Assembly: GCF_042427745.1 (NCBI RefSeq)
Contig: NZ_JBHMFA010000017.1
Source: Algibacter miyuki
Lineage (GTDB): Bacteria; Bacteroidota; Bacteroidia; Flavobacteriales; Flavobacteriaceae
Length of the DNA stretch: 64,000 bases
Strand: one strand, 5' to 3'
Shown here: piece by piece, positions 29,083 through 35,541 of the stretch
How positions within the stretch are numbered: position 1 is the first letter of the stretch
How the letters are laid out: every line of letters starts with the position of its first letter
Program-made: the position numbers and the translations under genes
The notes under the pieces: generated by a model
Database searches by the model: none
What the model saw: the letters and a program-made list of their open reading frames with translations, nothing else
What the model was told of the DNA's origin: nothing

Positions 29083-29598
29083 CTAATAGGCCTTAAACAT
29101 AATATGATTAGGATTTGATCGCGTATCGGAAAGTTTAAAATCATAATTGCCAACAATTTTAAACTCATTTTTTGTGTAGAATTTTATGGCTTTCAAATTT
29201 TCGACCCAAACAGCCAACCAAATTCCTTTTTGATTATGTTGTTTAGAAGTTTCAATAATAAAATTAAAGAGTGCTACTCCCAACTTTTTACCATGAAATG
29301 CTTCCAATAAATAAAGTCGATCCAGTTTAGTAACTGCAGCTTCATCAATCCATGGACTTAAAGCATTAATTTCTATTTTGGAAAAGCCCGCAATTTTATC
29401 TTCATAAGAAATAATATAATATTGAACGTTTTCGTTTTTAAACTCTTCAGCTATCGCTTTTTCTTGATAGGTTTTATCAACAAAGTTTTTAATATCATCT
29501 TCCGAAGCACTATGCCCATGAGATTCTAAAAAAGACTGTCTCCCAATTTCGGCAATTAATTGCGCCTCATTAGTGGTCGCTTTTTCTATTTTAAACAT
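29083..29598 (-). CDS. GNAT-family N-acetyltransferase
   Basis: A 171-residue single GNAT domain. The acetyl-CoA binding region is RLYLLEAFHGKKLGVALFNFIIE (variant Q/RxxGxG/A), then GIWLAVWVENLKAIKFYTKNEFKIVG, the usual beta-5/alpha-4 segment. The substrate cannot be inferred. It lies 11 bp downstream of the exchanger gene on the same strand and may be co-transcribed with it. Confidence 0.88.
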   Translation of the reverse strand: MFKIEKATTNEAQLIAEIGRQSFLESHGHSASEDDIKNFVDKTYQEKAIAEEFKNENVQYYIISYEDKIAGFSKIEINALSPWIDEAAVTKLDRLYLLEAFHGKKLGVALFNFIIETSKQHNQKGIWLAVWVENLKAIKFYTKNEFKIVGNYDFKLSDTRSNPNHIMFKAY

Positions 29599-29609
29599 AC
29601 TAAAAAAGT

Positions 29610-30554
29610 CTATTTTCCGGTAAATACCAAAAACATAAAAACGCCGTAACCAACAACTAAAGCAAAGCCTTTTAGCCTGCTAATTTCTAAGCGTTTTGGT
29701 AAAAATATTAACGGAATTAAAATGGCCGAAAACCCTAGCATCCAAAAAATATCGTTACTTAAAATAGACGCCTCTGTTACCGGAATTGGTTTTATCATAG
29801 CTGTTAAACCTAAAACCGATGCAATATTAAAAATATTAGAGCCAATTAAATTCCCTAAAGAAATGGCTTTTTCTTGCTTAGCTGCCGCGATAACCGATGC
29901 TGCTAATTCTGGCACACTTGTACCAATTGCAATAAGCGACACGCCTATTACAGCTTCTGACACACCTACAGAAAGTGCTATCGCTTTTGAGCCATCCACA
30001 AGCCATTCACTACCAAAGTAAAGCGCTGCAGCTCCAATTAATAGCCACACCCCTATTTTAAAGTTTGAAACGGCTGCCAAAGTATCATCAACCTCATCGG
30101 AGGCTGCGTCTTTTTTAACACTTCGTATTAGGTATACTAAAAACACGATAAGTCCTGCAAACAAAATACCTCCTTCTATAGCCGACAATACATTGTCATT
30201 TTTCAAAAAATAATATAATGCAATAGAGAACACCATCATTACCGGCCAATTCAGTTTATAAAACGATTGATCTACCGCAATGGCGCTTACCATAGCCGTG
30301 ATTCCCAATACCAAACCAATATTTGCAATATTAGATCCTACAACATTATTTATAGCAATAGCGGGTGAGCCAGACAAGGCCGCTTGCAAACTTACAAGTA
30401 ACTCAGGTGCCGATGTGGCAAAAGAAACGACCGTCATTCCAATCACCATTTTTGAGATATTAAACTTAAAAGATAACGCTACAGATGCACGAACCAAAAA
30501 TTCGCCACCAATAACTAATAAAACAAAACCAAGGATAACCCAAAGTAAACTCAT
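29610..30554 (-). CDS. Calcium/sodium antiporter (CaCA family, YrbG-like)
   Basis: A 314-residue inner-membrane protein with about ten helices. Two inverted alpha-repeats carry the ion site: FATSAPELLVS with NNVVGSNIANIGLVLG (about 45-85), and IGTSVPELAAS with GNLIGSNIFNIASVLG (about 205-245). These acidic PEL and GSNI/FN motifs define the CaCA superfamily, in which sodium influx drives calcium export. Length is standard. Confidence 0.95.
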   Translation of the reverse strand: MSLLWVILGFVLLVIGGEFLVRASVALSFKFNISKMVIGMTVVSFATSAPELLVSLQAALSGSPAIAINNVVGSNIANIGLVLGITAMVSAIAVDQSFYKLNWPVMMVFSIALYYFLKNDNVLSAIEGGILFAGLIVFLVYLIRSVKKDAASDEVDDTLAAVSNFKIGVWLLIGAAALYFGSEWLVDGSKAIALSVGVSEAVIGVSLIAIGTSVPELAASVIAAAKQEKAISLGNLIGSNIFNIASVLGLTAMIKPIPVTEASILSNDIFWMLGFSAILIPLIFLPKRLEISRLKGFALVVGYGVFMFLVFTGK

Positions 30555-30702
30555 AATTATAATTTTTTGCTAAGATAATTATAACTAAAAACTGAAATGC
30601 TAAAAGCGAATAGTTTTTTTTAAAACAATAAAGAAAACGAAGCGCATAGATTTCTTAACCAGTTCACTGCTATTACAGAACATAACAATCCTGAAAACTT
30701 AA

Positions 30703-30760
30703 AAAATAGTTAAATAACTACTATTTTAGTTTTATAACTATAAAAATAGTTATATATTTG
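30703..30760 (+). promoter_or_regulatory. BlaI-type operator and promoter
   Basis: Three alternating half-sites, AAAATAGT (30703), ACTATTTT (30720) and AAAATAGT (30743), form two perfect 8-bp dyads. They run into TATATTTG (30753-30760), a good -7 box 32 bp before the blaI-like ATG. BlaI/MecI repressors are known to bind dyads overlapping their own promoter, so autoregulation is a direct inference. Confidence 0.6.
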
Positions 30761-30792
30761 AAAACTACTGATAATTAACATTTTACTTTATA

Positions 30793-31152
30793 ATGGAAAA
30801 GCTAACCAACAAAGAAGAAGAAATAATGCACATTTTATGGACGCTTGAAAAAGCTTTTGTAAAAGATGTTTTGGCAGAAATTAAAAACGATAAACCACAT
30901 TACAATACGCTTTCTACTATAATTAGAAATTTAGAAGACAAAGGATATGTAGCCTACACGGCCTACGGAAAAACCCACCAATACTACCCTATTGTTTCTA
31001 AAGAAGATTATAGAAAAGGTTTTATGAATACCGCCATTAACAACTATTTTAATAACTCTTACAAAAACATGGTCTCGTTTTTTGCTAAGGAAGAAAAGAT
31101 TAGTGTAGATGAGCTTAAGGAAATTATTAAACTCATTGAAAAAGACAATTAA
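30793..31152 (+). CDS. BlaI/MecI-family transcriptional repressor
   Basis: A 119-residue winged-helix repressor. MEKLTNKEEEIMHILWTLEKAFVKDVLAEI is the classic BlaI/CopY opening, then NTLSTIIRNLEDKGYVAYTAYGKTHQYYPIV gives recognition helix and wing. The C-terminal helical part serves dimerisation. It is 2 bp upstream of the M56 sensor gene, the usual repressor-sensor pair in which sensor cleavage relieves repression. Targets beyond its own promoter are not visible. Confidence 0.93.
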   Translation: MEKLTNKEEEIMHILWTLEKAFVKDVLAEIKNDKPHYNTLSTIIRNLEDKGYVAYTAYGKTHQYYPIVSKEDYRKGFMNTAINNYFNNSYKNMVSFFAKEEKISVDELKEIIKLIEKDN

Positions 31153-31154
31153 TT

Positions 31155-32768
31155 ATGGAATACCTGTTAAAAGTATCTGCGTTATTAGCCATTTTCTATA
31201 TAAGTTATAAAATCTTTTTGCAACGCGATACCTTTTTTGAGCAAAATAGATGGTTTTTAATACTCGGTATTCTCATAGCCTTTACTTTGCCTTTTTTAGT
31301 AATTCCTATTTATGTTGAACACATTCCAGTAGAGGCACCAAATTTTAGTAATATCCCTATAGAGGTTTCCGAAAATATCGAAACACCATTTAGTATATTA
31401 GATTATTTACCCGCAATATATTTAATAGGTGTTATCGGTTTTTTCATTCGATTTTTAATACAGCTCGCTTCCTTAAGTTTAGTTATTTCTAGAAGTAAAA
31501 AAGAAAAACACGGTAAATACACTTATATTAAAACGGATAAAAACATATCTCCTTTTTCATTTTTCAACTGGATTGTTTTTAACCCAAAGAACTTTACCAA
31601 CACCGAATTAGAACAAATTCTAATTCATGAAACAATTCATGCTAACCAAAAACACTCCATCGATGTTTTACTCACACAACTAAGTTGCATTGCGCTATGG
31701 TTTAATCCATTTATATGGTTTTACAACAAAGCTTTAAAACAAAATTTAGAATTTATAGCCGATAATGAAACCCAACATCAAATAGATTGTAAAAAAACCT
31801 ATCAAATCACCTTACTAAAAACAAGTTTGCCATCTCATCAAATGGCTTTAACCAATAATTTTCACACATCATTAATCAAAAAACGAATCGTTATGTTACA
31901 CAAATCAAAATCGAAAAAAATCAGTTTATTTAAGTATGCAATAGTGTTACCACTGTTAACTCTATTTTTAATGGGTTTCAATACCGAAGAGGTTATTATC
32001 AATTCCAAAACAGAAGGTGTTTCTACCGTTAATAATTTAACAACCTCCGAAGACAAACTAAACCTTTACATTCATAAAGAAACCACAGACAATACTATAG
32101 AAAAACTTAAAAGCGATTTAGCACAAAAAGGATACTCATTAAAAATAGGTAAAATTAAAAGAAATAAAAACAACCTTATTACCGACATTAAAATTTCGGT
32201 AAGTTATAAAGCATCTCACAGCACGAGCTATAGCTCTAATTCTAGCGCCCCGATAAAAACCATTAATATTATTATTGATAAAAGCGACCATAGTATCACT
32301 ATAAGAAATAGTAATGATGAAAACTTAAAAATAGGCCTTGAGATAACAAAGGCGCAAGTTCAAACGGACACCGATCGCTTATACATTATCGACGGTAAAA
32401 TTATAGAAGAAAAAGGTTTTACTTTACAAGAAGACAACGTTAAATCGATAAATGTACTTAAAGGAAAATCTGCTATTGATAAATATGGGGAAAAAGCTAA
32501 AAATGGAGCCATCGAAATTACTACTAAGAACAATAATCAAAATAACTCAAATTCTGTTCAAACAAAAAACACACAATATAAATTAGAAATAGCGAAAGAC
32601 AAACAACCTTTAGTGTATGTTGACAATGAAGAAATTGATTATAACAACTTAAAGGACATTGATCCAGAAAACATAGAATCAATAAATGTTTTAAAAAATA
32701 AAAATGCCACTGACAAATACGGAGATAAAGGTAAAAATGGCGTTATAGAAATTACCACAAAAAAGTAA
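31155..32768 (+). CDS. BlaR1-like M56 membrane metallopeptidase with two plug-like repeats
   Basis: A 537-residue sensor-protease. There are N-terminal membrane helices, then the zinc motif HETIH in EQILIHETIHANQKHS (about 158-170), then LALIADNE-like FIADNE, and a further helix near 262-275 (ISLFKYAIVLPLLTLFLMG). The C-terminal extracytoplasmic part has two copies of a TonB-plug-like unit: IDGKIIEEKGF ... INVLKGKSAIDKYGEKAKNGAIEITTK and VDNEEIDYNNL ... INVLKNKNATDKYGDKGKNGVIEITTK. It replaces the beta-lactam sensor of BlaR1. It probably cleaves or signals to the adjacent BlaI. Confidence 0.92.
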   Translation: MEYLLKVSALLAIFYISYKIFLQRDTFFEQNRWFLILGILIAFTLPFLVIPIYVEHIPVEAPNFSNIPIEVSENIETPFSILDYLPAIYLIGVIGFFIRFLIQLASLSLVISRSKKEKHGKYTYIKTDKNISPFSFFNWIVFNPKNFTNTELEQILIHETIHANQKHSIDVLLTQLSCIALWFNPFIWFYNKALKQNLEFIADNETQHQIDCKKTYQITLLKTSLPSHQMALTNNFHTSLIKKRIVMLHKSKSKKISLFKYAIVLPLLTLFLMGFNTEEVIINSKTEGVSTVNNLTTSEDKLNLYIHKETTDNTIEKLKSDLAQKGYSLKIGKIKRNKNNLITDIKISVSYKASHSTSYSSNSSAPIKTINIIIDKSDHSITIRNSNDENLKIGLEITKAQVQTDTDRLYIIDGKIIEEKGFTLQEDNVKSINVLKGKSAIDKYGEKAKNGAIEITTKNNNQNNSNSVQTKNTQYKLEIAKDKQPLVYVDNEEIDYNNLKDIDPENIESINVLKNKNATDKYGDKGKNGVIEITTKK

Positions 32769-32792
32769 ACTCTCACTCATAAATTCAAATTT

Positions 32793-32821
32793 AAGGCACT
32801 CAGGAATGAGTGTCTTTTTTT
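32793..32821 (+). terminator. Terminator after the M56 gene
   Basis: A 7-bp stem with one mismatch (GGCACTC / GAGTGTC), a 6-nt loop and T7 lies 25 bp after the stop codon. The following 320 bp to 33143 show no gene, RNA fold or repeat that I can support. Confidence 0.7.
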
Positions 32822-33143
32822 ATGTTTTAAAATTCACAAAAGACAAAACCATCAAAAACAGCTCTGTTTTACACCAAATGCCCCTTGGTTTCTCAAACAC
32901 ACCTTCAAAAACCCCTTGAAAAGTTTCAATTTAAAACCACATTAACAGTTTTTACATACAATTAAACACAAGCATAAAGCAAGTCACTAAAATATTAAAA
33001 CAAAAACAGTTTTTACACTTACAAATCCGTATTCAGTTTCACCGATTTACATCAAATCACTTGGAGAATACTTCTCTAAAAATATATATTGAAAACTCGA
33101 TCAAAAAACGAAGTCTAATATTAACCTTTAAAACCAATACATT

Positions 33144-33203
33144 ATGATGACACTTGCAAAACTAGTAATCGATTTAATTACAACAATCCTTACAAGTATT
33201 TAA
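33144..33203 (+). CDS. Possible 19-residue hydrophobic peptide
   Basis: ATG-initiated MMTLAKLVIDLITTILTSI followed by TAA, an amphipathic hydrophobic peptide 63 bp upstream of the next small gene. It could be a leader peptide or a small membrane peptide. There is no clear ribosome site and no recognised family, so this is tentative. Confidence 0.25.
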   Translation: MMTLAKLVIDLITTILTSI

Positions 33204-33266
33204 CCACATGCCATGTAAAACTTAGTCTAGAATAAGTTTTACTATTTTTACAAAAAAAGGTTATAA

Positions 33267-33419
33267 ATGCAAAAGCAAGTATTCAAAATTTTGGCAAAGG
33301 TTAACAAAGCAATCTTACCAAGTTACTCTAAAAAGCAACTCGATTTATCAAAAGCCAGTAAACTACAATTAGCCATCATAGGTTGGCGTGTTTACGTCAC
33401 TAAAAACGCGTTAGATTAA
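33267..33419 (+). CDS. Small conserved basic protein (50 residues)
   Basis: A 50-residue basic protein starting MQKQVFKILAKVNKAILPSY and ending RVYVTKNALD. From memory, proteins of this length with ILAKxNKxxLPSYxKKxLDLxKAxKxQLAIIxxRxxVTxxxLD recur across Flavobacteriaceae, often with doubtful names. The role is unknown. It ends just before a terminator and a tRNA-like fragment, so it marks the last chromosomal gene before the element. Confidence 0.65.
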   Translation: MQKQVFKILAKVNKAILPSYSKKQLDLSKASKLQLAIIGWRVYVTKNALD

Positions 33420-33435
33420 TTTAAATTTATCGCAT

Positions 33436-33470
33436 AAAAAAAGCTCCCAATTTCTTGGAAGCTTATTTTT
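33436..33470. terminator. Bidirectional terminator
   Basis: A 9-bp stem with one mismatch (AAGCTCCCA / TGGAAGCTT), loop ATTTCT, flanked by A7 and T6. It serves the small plus-strand gene and, originally, the minus-strand tRNA whose 3' end seems to follow. Confidence 0.7.
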
Positions 33471-33472
33471 TC

Positions 33473-33489
33473 GTGACCTCGACTGGATT
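33473..33489 (-). other. tRNA 3'-end fragment, candidate attachment site
   Basis: On the minus strand this reads AATCCAGTCGAGGTCA: the end of a T loop, a T-stem strand CCAGT, an acceptor strand CGAGGTC and a discriminator A, directly before a terminator. The sequence upstream (minus strand) does not continue as a tRNA, so only the last 17 nt or so remain. Such remnants are left where elements integrate into tRNA 3' ends. The phage repressor starts beside it. The intact tRNA should lie at the far end of the element, beyond this window. Confidence 0.5.
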
Positions 33490-33527
33490 ATTTTCAAAAT
33501 TATAAACAGCACATTAACAATTGGTTA

Positions 33528-33851
33528 TTAATTATTCGTGTCAGATTCGTGCCATTTTTTAAGCTTCTGCAATCTAACATCTATCTCTTTTATTAAAATT
33601 TGCGGAGAATCTCCATCAGCTTCATTACTTTCTCGAACCAAATGATTTACTGAACTATCCGTTTTAAACATATAATTCCAATCTATATCCGGAAAAGCTT
33701 TACTTACGGCCGTTATAAATTGAAAATTAGGCGCATTACTTTTTAAATATCGACCAACCATCACTTGTGAGTAGCCTATTTTTTCTCCAATCTCAATTTG
33801 CGTTAACCCCTTTCTTTCAAAGAAATTTGACATTTTTTCAAAGTAATTCAT
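33528..33851 (-). CDS. Phage-type XRE repressor
   Basis: A 107-residue protein with an N-terminal helix-turn-helix (NFFERKGLTQIEIGEKIGYSQVMVGRYLKSNAPN) and a short linker (SNEADGDSPQ) to a C-terminal helix (LIKEIDVRLQKLKKW). Its layout matches small CI-like repressors. It is divergent from the early plus-strand genes across a region full of phased repeats, which is the expected lysogeny switch. Confidence 0.75.
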   Translation of the reverse strand: MNYFEKMSNFFERKGLTQIEIGEKIGYSQVMVGRYLKSNAPNFQFITAVSKAFPDIDWNYMFKTDSSVNHLVRESNEADGDSPQILIKEIDVRLQKLKKWHESDTNN

Positions 33852-33862
33852 AATTTATAATG

Positions 33863-33969
33863 AGTATAAATAGTATCAATAAGTATTATTTGTATTTAAA
33901 AATAGTACTAATGTGTAATAAATTCTTTTTATTTGTACACAGAAATACAAAGCTATACACAAATATACA
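33863..33969. promoter_or_regulatory. Phased operator arrays of the lysogeny switch
   Basis: Two mirrored arrays lie between the divergent genes. On the left GTAT occurs at 33864, 33873, 33883 and 33892 (9-10 bp steps). On the right TACA occurs at exactly 33936, 33946, 33956 and 33966 (10-bp steps), three of them preceded by A, that is ATAC, the complement of GTAT. One-turn spacing on one DNA face suits cooperative binding of the adjacent repressor. The left array contains AAGTATT, a half-site that recurs at 47210 and 56149. Confidence 0.5.
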
Positions 33970-33991
33970 ACTCATTAATAACAAATAAAAT

Positions 33992-34225
33992 ATGCAACCA
34001 CACATTCAAAAAGCTTATCAATTTTTAGACGATCATTTACCAACGAATTATGTTTATGAAACTAATATCATTTTAAAAGAAGTCAACTTCGTTGTGTCTT
34101 CAGATATTATTAGAAATGTTCGAAATAAACGAACATATAATTTAGATATCCTTAATGCCTTATTGAAAGTTGCTAAAAAGCAAAAACACTCATTAGAGGC
34201 ACTAAAAGAACAAACTCAAATATAA
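33992..34225 (+). CDS. Putative Cro-like early regulator
   Basis: A 77-residue protein, first gene rightward of the operator arrays, starting 23 bp after the last TACA repeat. TNIILKEVNFVVSSDIIRNVRNKRTYNLDILNALLKVAKK has the size and helix pattern of a small DNA-binding protein. Family not recognised; the Cro-like call rests on position. The next gene starts 6 bp after its stop. Confidence 0.45.
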   Translation: MQPHIQKAYQFLDDHLPTNYVYETNIILKEVNFVVSSDIIRNVRNKRTYNLDILNALLKVAKKQKHSLEALKEQTQI

Positions 34226-34231
34226 TTAACT

Positions 34232-34810
34232 ATGGCACTTACAAACAATCAACCCACGCTCTATCCAGGAATGATGGCTAGCGCTTCCGAAGTAGAATTT
34301 TTCGTTGTCGAGGACGAAATCAACTATATTTCAGAAGGAAAAATTAACTCCATTGCAAATGCCCCTTTTGGCATTATTCAATTAACTAAAGAGGAAATTG
34401 CAAAAGATCCCGAAGCAGATGCTGCTTTAAAAGAATGGCATCCCAATTCCGAATTTAAACGTCAAGTACAGTTTTTAAAATGTCGCTTTGGTGGTTTAGA
34501 CTATACTGCAGACATGAAGGGAAACCAATTTGGTGAACCGGATTACTGGGATTGTCCAAAACGTGCAACCTGTCCTTTTAACGGTGTAATTTGTAAACTT
34601 CCAAAATACCAGGACAGCCAATTAACTTCAATAGATATTGAGTTAATGAAACTATTATCTACCACATATACCAATGAAGTTATAGCCGATAAGCTAAACC
34701 TTGCATTTGGGTCTTTCCATAAATTAAAACAAGCCTTATACTCCAAATTAGGAGATATTCAAACAAAACAAGAGCTGGCGCTTATAGCAAAATCTCTAAA
34801 CCTCATTTAA
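34232..34810 (+). CDS. Early regulator with Cys cluster and LuxR-like HTH
   Basis: A 192-residue protein. The middle has a Cys cluster (CRFGG ... YWDCPKRATCPFNGVICK, four Cys) that could bind zinc or iron-sulfur. The C-terminal 55 residues (LSTTYTNEVIADKLNLAFGSFHKLKQALYSKLGDIQTKQELALIAKSLNL) look like a LuxR-type helix-turn-helix. It probably regulates phage genes. A terminator-like hairpin follows, which may attenuate the early transcript. Confidence 0.55.
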   Translation: MALTNNQPTLYPGMMASASEVEFFVVEDEINYISEGKINSIANAPFGIIQLTKEEIAKDPEADAALKEWHPNSEFKRQVQFLKCRFGGLDYTADMKGNQFGEPDYWDCPKRATCPFNGVICKLPKYQDSQLTSIDIELMKLLSTTYTNEVIADKLNLAFGSFHKLKQALYSKLGDIQTKQELALIAKSLNLI

Positions 34811-34921
34811 CCGCCGTAGGTTAGATATACGTTCTTTTTTTTACTGTGCAAAAGCACAATTTATTAGTTAACAATAATCCGCCATTTTAAGCGATGGCGG
34901 TTTTTTTAAAAAGATTAAAAA
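34811..34921 (+). terminator. Early-region hairpins (terminator/attenuator)
   Basis: Two hairpins lie between genes: TGTGC-AAAA-GCACA (34845-34858) and a strong CCGCCAT/ATGGCGG stem (34879-34900) followed by T7. The T run ends 15 bp before the next start codon, so read-through here would control the downstream early genes. Confidence 0.65.
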
Positions 34922-35092
34922 ATGAAACAAACAACCCACACCGAATGGTTCTATTTCTTTACTGAATTGTTTGGTTATCGTTTTTACGAAAACAATAAAG
35001 AGATTCCAAAATACATCTTGTTTTATAAAGGTTACAATGCTGAACGATTAAAAGCTGCAGGATATCCTAAGTTTAAAATTAAAATCCGTTAA
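34922..35092 (+). CDS. Small phage protein (56 residues)
   Basis: MKQTTHTEWFYFFTELFGYRF ... FKIKIR, an aromatic-rich basic 56-residue protein between the early hairpin and the next small gene (1-bp gap). No family recognised. The close packing with the following two small genes supports it being real. Confidence 0.55.
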   Translation: MKQTTHTEWFYFFTELFGYRFYENNKEIPKYILFYKGYNAERLKAAGYPKFKIKIR

Positions 35093-35093
35093 C

Positions 35094-35273
35094 ATGGTAA
35101 ATCAAAAAGCAATCCAATCGAACATTAATCTAGTTAGCGCAAAGTTAAACCAGGTTAAATCTAGCACTCACTTTACAGATGAAGAAAGAGCGCCTTTAAT
35201 AGCCAAATTAGAAACCGAGTTATCTCAATACGCCTTAGAATTAGAGGTGGTCGATGCTCATATAATATCATAA
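35094..35273 (+). CDS. Small helical phage protein (59 residues)
   Basis: MVNQKAIQSNINLVSAKLNQ ... ALELEVVDAHIIS, predicted almost entirely helical with a coiled-coil-like heptad pattern. It starts 1 bp after the previous stop and ends 1 bp before the next ATG, so it belongs to the early operon. Function unknown. Confidence 0.55.
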   Translation: MVNQKAIQSNINLVSAKLNQVKSSTHFTDEERAPLIAKLETELSQYALELEVVDAHIIS

Positions 35274-35274
35274 T

Positions 35275-35511
35275 ATGAATTCTCAATCTAAATACGAGCA
35301 AGAAAAAGAGCAGAAGCTTTTTTTTAAAGAAGAAAATAAAAGCCATCCTAAAGAACCTATTTATTATCTACACCGCAGGTTACGGCAAAAAGATATCCCT
35401 TACTCATCACGAAAACAAATTGTTTTTGTTTCTCCAGATGAAACTGAAGACAAGCACGTGCAAAAACTTTTAAAGGATTACAATTATACTGTACAAACTA
35501 TTATCAAATAA
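35275..35511 (+). CDS. Small charged phage protein (78 residues)
   Basis: A 78-residue, highly charged protein (KYEQEKEQKLFFKEENKSHPKEP) with a C-terminal strand/helix part (KQIVFVSPDETEDKHVQKLLKDY). It precedes the primase-helicase by 30 bp. No known family, probably an accessory of early replication by position only. Confidence 0.5.
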   Translation: MNSQSKYEQEKEQKLFFKEENKSHPKEPIYYLHRRLRQKDIPYSSRKQIVFVSPDETEDKHVQKLLKDYNYTVQTIIK

Positions 35512-35541
35512 GATTACAAAACCAAAATAGCTACTTCACCA

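Noticed and set aside
33436..33530. Complete tRNA gene at the element border
   Set aside because: Only the T-stem/acceptor end is recognisable; anticodon and D arms cannot be found.
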